A stretch of DNA of 32,767 bases, taken from Candidatus Obscuribacterales bacterium. GTDB taxonomy: Bacteria; Cyanobacteriota; Vampirovibrionia; Obscuribacterales; Obscuribacteraceae. Of the stretch, positions 6,544-14,912 are shown in pieces (within the stretch, counting starts at the first letter, position 1; each line of letters starts with the position of its first letter). The DNA lies in the NCBI GenBank assembly GCA_020634035.1, contig JACKCM010000012.1, positions 1-32,767 of the forward strand. The letters are read 5' to 3'. A program made the position numbers and the translations under genes. Under the pieces are notes generated by a model that worked only from the letters and a program-made list of their open reading frames with translations, searched no databases and had not been told where the DNA came from.

Positions 6544-9107
6544 GCGCTGATACCGGTGCGACGGATACCATCGATAATCCAAAGAGAAGTCTGAAGCCGG
6601 TATCCTCCGGTTTTGCCATTCTTGTGATTTTGATCTTTTCGGTAGCGCTGTATGCCGGGTCGATAAACGCCTTCTTTGTCGCCGACGATCTCTGGCAAGT
6701 GCACTATCAATACCGGACAGTGGCAGGCGAGTGGGACCTCCTCCTGGCCAATTTCACCGGTACTTATCTCGGGATACCGGGAACCAATTTTTACAGACCT
6801 GTTCTCGGTATCAGTTTTTTAATAGATTATCTTATTTCCGGTGCAAAGAGCACTGGCTATCATCTGACCAGCATCTTACTTCATGCCGGAAATAGTCTTC
6901 TGGTTTTCTATCTCGGTCGTTTCTTCGAGAGGCGCTTCCTGTCCGAGAAAAATGCGGGCTTTGCACCGCTGGCGGCGGCATTGCTCTTTGCTGTCACCCC
7001 ACTGCACTGCGAAGCGGTTTCCTGGATATCTGGCAGAGCAGATCCTCTCTTCACTCTCTTCTTTCTGCTTTCGTATCTTCTATTCTTGTTATCCATAGAA
7101 AGAAGCGGCTCATCATCATCTTCGCCTTCTCTTTCTCTTTCTACTGTTTCCACTCGAACCTTATATTTCCTTTCGGTATGCAGTTTTATCTTCGCCCTTC
7201 AGTCAAAAGAGACCGCGGTTGTTTTGCCTCTACTAATTGCTGTGAGCGTTTTTGTATCTGCTATTTTTGCCGGCAAGGCGGTATCGAATAAAGAGAGAGT
7301 GATCATGGTGGCACCCTATGCCACCATCGCGCTGGGCTATCTGTTTTTGCGGCTCGCTCTCTTCGGTGATTTTGCCAGAGGTTATGTCGGCACCTTTGGA
7401 GAGGGTCTGGCAAGAACAGCCTCTCAGCGCATCTTAGATTGGCGCATCTGGGTACGGACAGTGCTTCCGTTCAATACCTATGTGATCAACTCATCCTATG
7501 TTTTTCTTGCGGGATTGCTCGCGGTCTTAGTCGGAGTCTTTTCCTCCATCGCCACCATTTTCAATGGCGGTCCAAGACGACGCTTGCTAGCTTTGCTTTT
7601 GCTCTGGGCGTTTATATCGTTGCTGCCGCTAATTGGATTTTTCAATATCGACGAGGTTCTTCACGGCAGTCGAGTGTTCTATCTTTTCTCGGCGCCTATT
7701 TTGATGTTTCTGGGGTTTTCTCTTTTCCCCGGGGATGGCGAAAGGAAACTCGGCTCTCTTCTGCGCAAGACTGCTTTTATGGTGCTCTTGCTCACCTATG
7801 CAACCGGAACCTTTGCCACCAACCGACTCTGGAAGATTGCCGGAGACAAGGTGGCTGCTATCAAAGAAGAATGTCTTGTTCTTGACAGGCAGTTCGGTGG
7901 TCGCCAGCCTGTGCTGATACTGGGCATCCCGGGCGATTACTACGGTGCTTTTGTTCTTTTGAACGGCTCTACGATTCACCATTTATTCTCTCCGCCTTTC
8001 ACGAAAGAGGATATCTCGGCCAGGATCTTCAGCTTCAAGCCTTTTGTATTCGGCTCCGAAGCTAATTTGGATTCTACCCGCTTCAAACGAGTCCTGGGCG
8101 CCACCGCTTCAGAGTCAGGGGTGAACCGGGTCTATTTCGCAGGAGTGACGAGTTCTGCTCTGGAGGGCGCCTATTTGCGGCAGTCTGGTTTCAATTCTGT
8201 CTCTGGTTCGGGCTCCGGTGGTGACGTCAGCTCTTTTAAGGGAAGCTACAAGGTTGCCGCGGAGGGAATCTGTCGGTGTAAAATTGAGAAGGATGGCTCG
8301 GTTATTTTGAATGATATGGTCGGAGACACGAAACTGCGGCTCACAGGTCTTGATCTGTTTCCTCTGGATTATGACTTTCTATCGATGCGGGTCTCGACCA
8401 GAGCACCGGAAGGAAGTAATCCAGGGCATCTGCTGCCTCTTTCGATAGGATGGAACGATTCGCCTGCTGGTATCGCATATGGGGCTATAACGTCATCAAC
8501 CTCATCAGCCTCATCATCATCATCTTCTTCCTCTTCCTCTTCCTCTTCCTCTTCCTCGGCTTCCGATCCCGTTTCCGCTTCCGCTCCCGCCCCTCTCATA
8601 CGCATCGGACTTTCTCAATACTGGAAGTGGTATCGGGATATGAAAATACGGAGCCTGGAGCTCAATTGCGGAGCCTCCAGCCGAATCGAGTTCTCTGATA
8701 TTGAGCTTCTCAAAGATATTGGAATTCGCCCGATTCTGAACCCGCCTCCTCTAGAAGAGCGTTCCTCAGGAGAATTTGTCCTGAGAGACCGACGCAAGCA
8801 AATCGCCTTTGATTGCAATTTGAATGGGGTTGAGCCGGTGGCTTTTTTGCAAATCGAAGTGACCCGGCCCAACTGCTTTTTTGAGGGGCTTCCAGAATCT
8901 GGACAAGCCAGGGCCAATCTCGCCATGACCAGGAAGCTACCTGTATCTGAAGGTGGTTTCACTTTACCAGTATCTCTTTTGCGTGAAGGGGCTTACAGCC
9001 AGGTACGAGTGCTCTGCCTGGATAAGGAAGGCAGACCGCTGGGAGTGCACAGTGATCCGATCACGATTTTCTTGAATCTGGGACGCCCGAGCCCGTACCT
9101 ATATTGA
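6540..9107 (+). CDS. GT-C membrane glycosyltransferase, TMTC/PMT-like
   Basis: An integral membrane enzyme of about 855 residues, probably transferring a sugar from a lipid-linked donor to proteins or envelope polymers. Ten to twelve hydrophobic helices fill residues 25-450. The first outer loop carries the acidic pair D49-D50 (FFVADDLW) typical of GT-C catalytic sites, followed by NFYRPV at 83. The segment at 155-168, HCEAVSWISGRADP, matches the TMTC signature H-x-E-A-V-x3-x-G-R-x-D. About 400 residues after the last helix are probably periplasmic and include a serine tract near 652-680. The TTG at 6540 overlaps the upstream TGA (TTGA). The frame is open back to an ATG at 6366 inside the TPR gene, so the exact start is uncertain. 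Unlike most relatives it has no fused TPRs. Confidence 0.8.
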   Translation: MSADTGATDTIDNPKRSLKPVSSGFAILVILIFSVALYAGSINAFFVADDLWQVHYQYRTVAGEWDLLLANFTGTYLGIPGTNFYRPVLGISFLIDYLISGAKSTGYHLTSILLHAGNSLLVFYLGRFFERRFLSEKNAGFAPLAAALLFAVTPLHCEAVSWISGRADPLFTLFFLLSYLLFLLSIERSGSSSSSPSLSLSTVSTRTLYFLSVCSFIFALQSKETAVVLPLLIAVSVFVSAIFAGKAVSNKERVIMVAPYATIALGYLFLRLALFGDFARGYVGTFGEGLARTASQRILDWRIWVRTVLPFNTYVINSSYVFLAGLLAVLVGVFSSIATIFNGGPRRRLLALLLLWAFISLLPLIGFFNIDEVLHGSRVFYLFSAPILMFLGFSLFPGDGERKLGSLLRKTAFMVLLLTYATGTFATNRLWKIAGDKVAAIKEECLVLDRQFGGRQPVLILGIPGDYYGAFVLLNGSTIHHLFSPPFTKEDISARIFSFKPFVFGSEANLDSTRFKRVLGATASESGVNRVYFAGVTSSALEGAYLRQSGFNSVSGSGSGGDVSSFKGSYKVAAEGICRCKIEKDGSVILNDMVGDTKLRLTGLDLFPLDYDFLSMRVSTRAPEGSNPGHLLPLSIGWNDSPAGIAYGAITSSTSSASSSSSSSSSSSSSSSSASDPVSASAPAPLIRIGLSQYWKWYRDMKIRSLELNCGASSRIEFSDIELLKDIGIRPILNPPPLEERSSGEFVLRDRRKQIAFDCNLNGVEPVAFLQIEVTRPNCFFEGLPESGQARANLAMTRKLPVSEGGFTLPVSLLREGAYSQVRVLCLDKEGRPLGVHSDPITIFLNLGRPSPYLY
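8528..8557 (+). repeat. (TTCCTC)x5 hexamer microsatellite, coding for polyserine
   Basis: Five perfect TTCCTC units, preceded from about 8490 by TCA-type serine codons. Because six is a multiple of three, gain or loss of a unit changes the serine run by two residues without a frameshift. The strand is pure pyrimidine here. It lies in the outer domain of the GT-C protein. Confidence 0.85.
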
Positions 9108-9261
9108 AGTAGCTCCAGTCTTTGCTTTGTTACAAATTTGGCAAATATCGGTCAACTGACAGATGTCTATTTTTGCTGCCGGGGCTAGGGTGGTCTAAGG
9201 CCCCCTTGCTGTCTGAATGACAGCTCCCTGTTTTGTTGAGCTATTTGGAGCTTTAAAATCT

Positions 9262-9867
9262 ATGACTACCCATGAATCGAATTCGAGTCGGCTCTCTTGC
9301 GATCAGATCCTGGAGAGAGGCGGGCAAAAGCTTGTCGAATCCTCTAAGAATGTACTCTCCCCTCGTCTACTCGACCTACCTTCTGATGAGTTTCTGGCTT
9401 ATTTAGATCGGGCGACTCCTGAGGAACTCGAGAGTCTGTTAGAGAATATGGACGTGCCGGCTTCTCGACCCTTGCTCGCCGGAGCGGTAGCTCAAGGTGG
9501 AGTGGCGCCGGACCTTTCTTCTTCCTTTTCAATCGTTCTCTGGTGGGAGTTGAGACGACCGATTTTCAATCTTCTAGTGGGCCTCTGTGGATTGCTCACT
9601 TTGATAGCGCTGGTGGTGCTCAACGATCTTCCTTCCGTCTTTCTTCTCTTTGGTGCATTCAGCTATTTTTGCGGAGTGAATCTTTTCTATACAGCTGCCT
9701 GGATCTTGCATCTTCTCGTGCACATGTTGTTCCCGAAAGATTCGGAGCTTTTCGGCAAAAGGCTTTTCTATTCGGTGACCGCTCTGGCTGTGCTCACGAC
9801 CCTGGCCATAGCGGTTTTGCTGCCTCTCACCTTTATGCTTAACGGAATCTCCGCCGGTCCTTTTTAA
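9262..9867 (+). CDS. Small membrane protein, unknown
   Basis: A 201-residue protein with a cytoplasmic-looking N-terminal domain of about 100 residues and three or four membrane helices. The N-terminal part has a polar DQILERGGQKL segment and a TPEELESLLENM helix. The helices are roughly IFNLLVGLCGLLTLIALVVL, VFLLFGAFSYFCGVNLFYTAAWILHLLVHML and a long C-terminal VTALAVLTTLAIAVLLPL. I do not recognise a family. The ATG at 9262 (TGGAG at 9246-9250, 11 bases away) was preferred to the ATG at 9217, which has no SD. It follows the GT-C gene by 154 bases and may belong to the same transcription unit. Confidence 0.75.
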   Translation: MTTHESNSSRLSCDQILERGGQKLVESSKNVLSPRLLDLPSDEFLAYLDRATPEELESLLENMDVPASRPLLAGAVAQGGVAPDLSSSFSIVLWWELRRPIFNLLVGLCGLLTLIALVVLNDLPSVFLLFGAFSYFCGVNLFYTAAWILHLLVHMLFPKDSELFGKRLFYSVTALAVLTTLAIAVLLPLTFMLNGISAGPF

Positions 9868-9941
9868 GGTTCTGTGGCGATTCAGGTATTTCCTTCGGTT
9901 TTATGTCATGATCAATATCTTCACCCTGTTGGAGAGTTTCC

Positions 9942-10604
9942 ATGACCTCAAGCGTAGTTTCTGCCCGAATAAAAATTCTGGGTCTTTTCTTCGTTGTCTG
10001 CCTCTTTTCACTTTTCTCTAGTGCCGGACCGGTATTTGCTGAACCGACCACATTTAATGAGAAACAAGCGGGGCTTTCAGTCTGGCTTCCTGGTCAGCCC
10101 CAGCCAGTCAGTACCAGTGCCACTGCCGGAATGCTCAACTATATGGTCAAGACCGATGATTCGGCTTACCAGATAATCTTGAGGAAGAAAGAGGCGAGTT
10201 GGCCAAGAGATTTCAATGAAGACTTGCTCGACCAGATAATCGAGGGGTTGAAGGCTGGTTTCAAGGATTCAGCAGAGAAGCAGGGTTCGAGCAGCAGTTT
10301 TCAGTTTGTTGCCGGTGCCGAGGGCAAAGGATGGAGCGGTAAACGTTTCACCGGCACCCTGAACAAGATGCCTCTCTCCTATCTTTTCGGACTGAGCCGA
10401 GACTGGTTTTTCTCGGTCACGGCGGTAAATACATCGAAAGATGACACGGAAGCAAACAAGGTCTTTGCCTCGTTGGTTTTTGACAACAAGGGGGATTCTG
10501 GGGCAGGGTCTGATAATGAGGGGGCGGCTAAGCCCGATCAGTCGCAGGGCTCTGAAAAGTCTGACGATTCCAGTGCTTCTGCCGAGGATGGCGACCTGGA
10601 TTGA
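9942..10604 (+). CDS. Small exported protein, possible relative of the next gene
   Basis: A 220-residue protein starting at ATG 9942 behind GGAGAG at 9931-9936. The signal peptide has the core ILGLFFVVCLFSLFSS with cleavage near VFA-EP. The mature part begins with a beta-rich segment (GLSVWLPGQPQPV..., then a hydrophobic strand YQIILRKK) and ends in 'NKVFASLVF' plus an acidic Ser/Asp/Gly tail of about 35 residues. The layout 'short strand, P-x-P loop, ... , strand, x-F-x-S-(L/F)' resembles the product of 10710 and, loosely, PsbP/DcrB-type small periplasmic domains. The sequence match is too weak to name it. No catalytic residues stand out. Confidence 0.8.
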   Translation: MTSSVVSARIKILGLFFVVCLFSLFSSAGPVFAEPTTFNEKQAGLSVWLPGQPQPVSTSATAGMLNYMVKTDDSAYQIILRKKEASWPRDFNEDLLDQIIEGLKAGFKDSAEKQGSSSSFQFVAGAEGKGWSGKRFTGTLNKMPLSYLFGLSRDWFFSVTAVNTSKDDTEANKVFASLVFDNKGDSGAGSDNEGAAKPDQSQGSEKSDDSSASAEDGDLD

Positions 10605-10709
10605 TTCGGTGTAGGATGAGGTGAGGTGAAATGAGATGTATTCGGAGACCGGATCTCAGCGCCTCGGCTTTTAATGTATGAATTGTTTGAATAGACACAG
10701 GATGGTGCC

Positions 10710-11273
10710 ATGCGCTCAATGCAGTTATTAGTCGTAGCCTTATTTACCTTTGCTTTTTCATCTTTGGTTCTCAGCGGTCCTGGATGCCCGACAGCTTTTG
10801 CACAACAGGGTGGTGCTGACGCCGGCTGGGAGACCATGTCTATTCCAGGAGCGACGGTTCGCTTCGAGATGCCCAAGCCGATCAAGATGGACCAGGATCT
10901 CAACAGCGGCATGGTGGTCTATGTCTCTAAAAAGAACAAAATTTCGATGAAAGTCGGAATAGTAAAACGCAATGCCGACAAAGATAAAGCCCAGGGACTC
11001 ACCGATGAGAAGGTGCTGGATAATTTCGCCCTGCGCACCATGGCAGGCAACAAGCTCTCTTTCAAAAAAATGGGCTTCGAGACCAACTATCAATTCGGTG
11101 GCAATCTCAAGCTGACCACCGGTGTCGGCAAACAGTACAACACCAGGGTAGGAAAAGCTTTTGTACTGAATCGCTTTTACATAAATAGCAGAGGTCTGTA
11201 TTATGTCGAGGCGATTACCCAGGATACCAAAGACCCTGATATCAATCGCTTTCTGAAGTCCTTTACCCCCTGA
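10710..11273 (+). CDS. Small exported protein, unknown
   Basis: A 187-residue protein with a signal peptide (core LLVVALFTFAFSSLVL, cleavage near AFA-QQ). The mature domain of about 155 residues alternates strands and helices: 'ATVRFEMPKPIKMD', 'GMVVYVSKKNKISMKVGIV', a helix 'DEKVLDNFALRTMAG', and a final 'RGLYYVEAITQ...RFLKSF'. The ending 'F-L-K-S-F' after an aromatic strand is typical of small PsbP/DUF1795-like folds, but I assign no family. The SD AGGATGG lies just before the ATG at 10710. A second ATG at 10719 would shorten the n-region by three residues. It follows its presumed relative by 105 bases and precedes the HEAT-like gene by 36. Confidence 0.8.
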   Translation: MRSMQLLVVALFTFAFSSLVLSGPGCPTAFAQQGGADAGWETMSIPGATVRFEMPKPIKMDQDLNSGMVVYVSKKNKISMKVGIVKRNADKDKAQGLTDEKVLDNFALRTMAGNKLSFKKMGFETNYQFGGNLKLTTGVGKQYNTRVGKAFVLNRFYINSRGLYYVEAITQDTKDPDINRFLKSFTP

Positions 11274-11286
11274 TTCGCCGGGGGTA
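11264..11286 (+). other. GC-rich stem-loop spanning a stop codon
   Basis: TACCCCC (11264-11270) and GGGGGTA (11280-11286) pair perfectly across a 9-base loop that begins with the TGA stop of the preceding gene. No T-run follows, so it is not a classic terminator. It lies 9 bases before the SD (11296-11301) of the next gene and could affect mRNA decay or coupling. Confidence 0.6.
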
Positions 11287-11309
11287 CCTAAGAGCGGGGA
11301 GTATTCGAA

Positions 11310-14300
11310 ATGGCTGATCAAATCAAGAAACTGATTTCCTGTTTCAAGGGCAAGAAGGTCAGCGGTGCAAGCCGGTCTGATGTAGAAGGGCTAAGTAAGC
11401 AGGTATACAAGATTCTCGAGCCGATGCGTCATCAGGACCGGACGAAACATCTTATTCTTATTGCCAGGTTGGCGCGGCCTGACCTCAAACAGGCAAAGCT
11501 GCTGGAGCCTTATTATGTAGATTCGACGGATCAGATCACCAGGGATGCTATCACCGCTTTCTTCAAGGGTTTGTTCGAAGGAGACTTTCAAGACCGCTAT
11601 TTTGCCTTGCTTTCCTGTTTCGGCAATCTCGATGGTAAGCGGGTATTGAGCGCGCTCAAGGATAAATCGAGAACCCTTCGTATACTGGCTCTGTCTATGG
11701 CTGCTATCGTTATGCAGGATGATGAGCTCAAACAGGGTTTCCCTGGACTCGAGCTCGACAGCAAGAAAAAACTTTTGCTATCTCTATTAAAGCGGAAGCG
11801 TTTTGCCTTAGTAGATGAGCTTCTCGATGAGCAAATTGAGGGTGGTACCGCCGAAGTCGAGGTGGTTGAGCTGCTTCCCTTTGGTGGGGTGGATCTGGTC
11901 AAAGCGTATTTCTCCAGATATGAAGATCTTTTCGGTCAAAGAGAGTGGATTCGGCTTGCCCGGGTGCATCCGGAGCTGGCGCTGGATTTACTGGGGCGAA
12001 AGGTCAGAGACTTGCAGTTTCCAGACCGCTATCTTCTGGACGTGGCCAATTCGGTGCTTGCCGTAGCTGCCAGAAGCGCGACGGATGACGGTATTAAGCT
12101 GATTAAAAATTTGCTCGAGCACTATTCTCTCGGACAGATTGGCTATGAGCACTATATGCGATACCGACCCCGAGAGATTGCCGATTTGTTGCTCGCTTCG
12201 GATCTGGCAGTTCCGCACAAAGTGACTGCTGTCTTGCATCGACTCTCTGACAAGCAGGTAATGGGGATGGTGGCGCGGCTCAATTCTTCTGGCGCGAGCC
12301 ACTATGGTGGCGGGGCGCAAGCCTGGATGGAGAAGCTTTCGCCTTCTTTGAGAGCAGAGCTATTCGAGCAGTACCGGGAGCTGTGGAGAGATGCTAATGG
12401 TGCCATAGCCAGCGCCTTGATTAAATATCTGCCGTCTAAGAGGCGACAGGAAGAGGCGCGAGCTCACCTGGCTATGGAGGAGCTCAAGAATAACCTTGCG
12501 GCGAGGTTACCCTACTTTCAGTTCCTTCCCTTCGAAGAAAGTTCGGAGGAGCTCCAATCTTTTCTAGGTGACCCGGATCCTGATGTGCGTGCGCAGGCTA
12601 TAAGCGCCCTGGTAGGCTGTGTGAGATTCGATCGAGGGGCTGTCTCTGGGCTGCTCGAATTTCTCTCGCTTCGTAAGAACGAGCCAGACCCGGTGAGAGC
12701 TCTTTCTCTTTCCTCTATGGCTGCTCTTCCTCCGAGCGTCTGGCGCAGTGAGGAGCTAGATCGACTCAGTCAGATTTTTAGAGATGGGCTGAATGCCAAG
12801 GATCTTTCCCATGCTTCGACCTACTACATGCAAGACCTTTGTATAGCGATTTTGCCATTCCATCAGGAATGGGCTGCGGACTGGCTTGCATCTATTTTGA
12901 AAGAGCGGAATGTTGCTCAGTTCGGTGATCTGACCCGGAGGCTGAATGAATCTCAGGCGCGCGCACTTTCCGCCAGGCTGAATCCGGTTATAGATAGTCT
13001 GGGTAAGCTGGAGAAGGAGAACATCATTCTCAATGTCGCTCAGTGTTTTGGTAAGCGGCTGGAGGTCTTTGACGAGCTTGTGCGGCGACTTGAGGATCTG
13101 GTCGATACAGGAAGCAGCACCTATATAAGCCAGCGGGCTCTGGCTATCATTTTTAGCTACCGCACGGACAGGCTTCAAGAGCTTGTTCCGCGCATATTGA
13201 AGAAAGACCCGACCTGGTTTCAGAATTATCAAGTCGCAGAGTATATCAGCAGGCAGCGCCAGGATTTGTTGACACCGTATCTGGGGCAAAAGGCCTATCG
13301 CGGCAAGTTTGGCACCGGAAAGATTTGTGTGGTGCCGCGTTTCCAGGGCGGTTATTATCGCTGGACGAGAGAGCAGCGGCGAATTTACGAGAAGGCGCTC
13401 GAATCGTTGACTACAGGCAAAGTTGAAAGAGGTGCCGGAGATATCTTCTTCGCTCTAAAAGGACTGAGTTCGTTGCCTGATTCTGCCATTGATGTGATTG
13501 TCCAGCATGCGCGTTTGAAAGAGGCGGACAAACAAGCGGTGCGGGATTACGCTATTCACTGTCTGGCTGACATGGACGATGGCAGCGGCGTGAAGGAGCT
13601 GATCGAGTGCCTCTCGGATGATCGGGCGCGGGTTGCCATCTATGTATTGAGAGAGGCGCTTCTCGATATGGACCGCGAAGAAGCTCTGGAAATTCTCACC
13701 CTGGCACCACGGCGACAGATTACCGTAGCGAAGGAGATCGTGCGACTAATCGGAGAGTTAAAGACCGATAGTGCTTTCGTAACTCTAGTAGAGATTAATC
13801 AGTCAGAGTTGCACAGGGATGTGAAGATCGCCCTGTTGCGAGCTCTCTGGAACTTTCTCGAGAGAGAGCAGACCTGGAAGATTTTACAGGCGGTTGTCAG
13901 AGATAGTGACCGAAGTATTGCGCGACACATGGTTCGTATTCCGACCGAGCGTATTTCAAGGCGTACTGAAGAAAATCTTGTGAAACTTCTTGCTGAATTG
14001 TTGAACAACGATGATTCCATAGTCAGATCGGACGTGCTTCATCGGCTTACATACATGCCGATAGCCGATAGATCACTCCTTTTGAAAGACGGTCTCGTGC
14101 GTTCTTTGAAGGCCGACTCCACCTCGGAAAATCGTTCGGCTTGCAGCGCTTTTGTAAACACCTACGCAGCTCAAGACACTGCTCTGGTCGCAGAAGCTTT
14201 CACGAATATATTGTCCAGACGAAGAACGCTATCATGTCTGATAGATTCGATTGCGAGCTATTTTGAAGTTCAAGGTGAGCGTGCGCTGCCGGTTGTGAGA

Positions 14301-14714
14301 GCTACACTCGAAACTCTCAAGAAGGACCGCCTGACTCTTTGCCAGAGATTGAGGTTGGCATGCAAAACTCTGCCGTCCTCCGAACTGGTTGAATATATAC
14401 GCCATGCTTCAGAGAATAACGATTTGCATCCTGAGGCACTGATGCAGGCAGTTCGTTCGATTGAGAGTGCTTCGAGGAGAGCCGATATAGACCAACTAAT
14501 TTTGGTTGAGACCGCTTTCAGCGAAGACTCCTCGGAGCTACTAAGAAGAGTGGCTCTGGCGGCTCTCTCTGCTCAGGCATCGTCCGGCGGGTGGACTGAG
14601 GAACGCCTGGAGCGCCTGGCGCGATTCAGAGAGGATAAATCAGCTCTGGTTGCCGAAGCTGCTCAGTTTACGCTGCCTTCCGCCGAAATAGCCCTCGCTG
14701 GAGTAAGCGGATAA
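11310..14714 (+). CDS. Large HEAT-like alpha-solenoid protein
   Basis: A 1134-residue cytoplasmic-looking protein with no signal peptide. ATG 11310 follows GGGGAG at 11296-11301. Nearly the whole chain is paired amphipathic helices with HEAT/armadillo character. Clear units include 'FLGDPDPDVRAQAISALVGCV' near residue 420, 'LIECLSDDRARVAIYVLREALLDMD' near 770, and 'LLNNDDSIVRSDVLHRLTYM' near 900; D-x-x-x-V-R is the recurring turn. No enzymatic motif is visible, so a scaffold or protein-binding role is the best guess. It is the last gene of the plus-strand run that began near 9.2 kb. Of the window's solenoids it is the longest and the only large one apparently kept inside the cell. Confidence 0.85.
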   Translation: MADQIKKLISCFKGKKVSGASRSDVEGLSKQVYKILEPMRHQDRTKHLILIARLARPDLKQAKLLEPYYVDSTDQITRDAITAFFKGLFEGDFQDRYFALLSCFGNLDGKRVLSALKDKSRTLRILALSMAAIVMQDDELKQGFPGLELDSKKKLLLSLLKRKRFALVDELLDEQIEGGTAEVEVVELLPFGGVDLVKAYFSRYEDLFGQREWIRLARVHPELALDLLGRKVRDLQFPDRYLLDVANSVLAVAARSATDDGIKLIKNLLEHYSLGQIGYEHYMRYRPREIADLLLASDLAVPHKVTAVLHRLSDKQVMGMVARLNSSGASHYGGGAQAWMEKLSPSLRAELFEQYRELWRDANGAIASALIKYLPSKRRQEEARAHLAMEELKNNLAARLPYFQFLPFEESSEELQSFLGDPDPDVRAQAISALVGCVRFDRGAVSGLLEFLSLRKNEPDPVRALSLSSMAALPPSVWRSEELDRLSQIFRDGLNAKDLSHASTYYMQDLCIAILPFHQEWAADWLASILKERNVAQFGDLTRRLNESQARALSARLNPVIDSLGKLEKENIILNVAQCFGKRLEVFDELVRRLEDLVDTGSSTYISQRALAIIFSYRTDRLQELVPRILKKDPTWFQNYQVAEYISRQRQDLLTPYLGQKAYRGKFGTGKICVVPRFQGGYYRWTREQRRIYEKALESLTTGKVERGAGDIFFALKGLSSLPDSAIDVIVQHARLKEADKQAVRDYAIHCLADMDDGSGVKELIECLSDDRARVAIYVLREALLDMDREEALEILTLAPRRQITVAKEIVRLIGELKTDSAFVTLVEINQSELHRDVKIALLRALWNFLEREQTWKILQAVVRDSDRSIARHMVRIPTERISRRTEENLVKLLAELLNNDDSIVRSDVLHRLTYMPIADRSLLLKDGLVRSLKADSTSENRSACSAFVNTYAAQDTALVAEAFTNILSRRRTLSCLIDSIASYFEVQGERALPVVRATLETLKKDRLTLCQRLRLACKTLPSSELVEYIRHASENNDLHPEALMQAVRSIESASRRADIDQLILVETAFSEDSSELLRRVALAALSAQASSGGWTEERLERLARFREDKSALVAEAAQFTLPSAEIALAGVSG

Positions 14715-14736
14715 CATAGACTTTTCTGAAAAAAAC

Positions 14737-14750
14737 AAGAGCTAGCTCTT
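14737..14750. promoter_or_regulatory. 14-bp perfect palindrome
   Basis: AAGAGCTAGCTCTT is fully self-complementary and follows an A-tract just after the HEAT-like gene. Read on the minus strand it would be a 5-bp stem followed by a T-run, but no minus-strand gene needs a terminator there. It could instead be a protein-binding site in the leader of the AbiEi-like gene. Confidence 0.4.
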
Positions 14751-14799
14751 CGCCGACTCTGAGCTGCTCTCGCCGTATCTCTCGTTCTCTTTTCTTTGA

Positions 14800-14827
14800 T
14801 GTAAGAAAATCTCAAGTTTTTCTTACA
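14800..14827. promoter_or_regulatory. Inverted repeat upstream of the AbiEi-like gene
   Basis: TGTAAGAAAA (14800-14809) and TTTTCTTACA (14818-14827) are perfect 10-base arms around an 8-base spacer, 85 bases before the start at 14913. AbiEi-type antitoxins are known to repress their own promoters by binding inverted repeats, so this is a natural autoregulatory operator candidate. No T-run follows it, which argues against a terminator. Confidence 0.5.
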
Positions 14828-14912
14828 CTTGGGGAAATTTGTTGAGAGGGGGTTGAACTTTTTTTCTCGATTTTCGTTGAAAAGGTGAGGGATTTTTTTC
14901 GGAGAAATTTCG

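Noticed and set aside
7439..7885. Plus-strand 148-codon frame inside the GT-C gene.
   Set aside because: Out-of-frame shadow: the GT-C frame shows consistent membrane helices through the same bases.
8369..8605. Minus-strand frame with a polyglutamate run.
   Set aside because: It is the complement of the serine-coding TTCCTC/TCA tract, so the glutamates are a by-product of the repeat.
9178..9215. GGGGC/GCCCC pairing before the membrane protein gene as a terminator of the GT-C gene.
   Set aside because: The loop is long, the stem only five bases, and no T-run follows.
10689..10705. A 17-base word, GAATAGACACAGGATGG, with a 16/17 match at 29607-29623 upstream of the histidine kinase.
   Set aside because: By rough count a few 17-base pairs with one mismatch are expected by chance in a window this size, and the match at 29607 is in the opposite orientation to the histidine kinase beside it.
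12756..13289. Long open frame (177 codons) on the minus strand inside the HEAT-like gene.
   Set aside because: It lies wholly within a 1134-residue protein whose helical repeats run through it and has no recognisable protein features.
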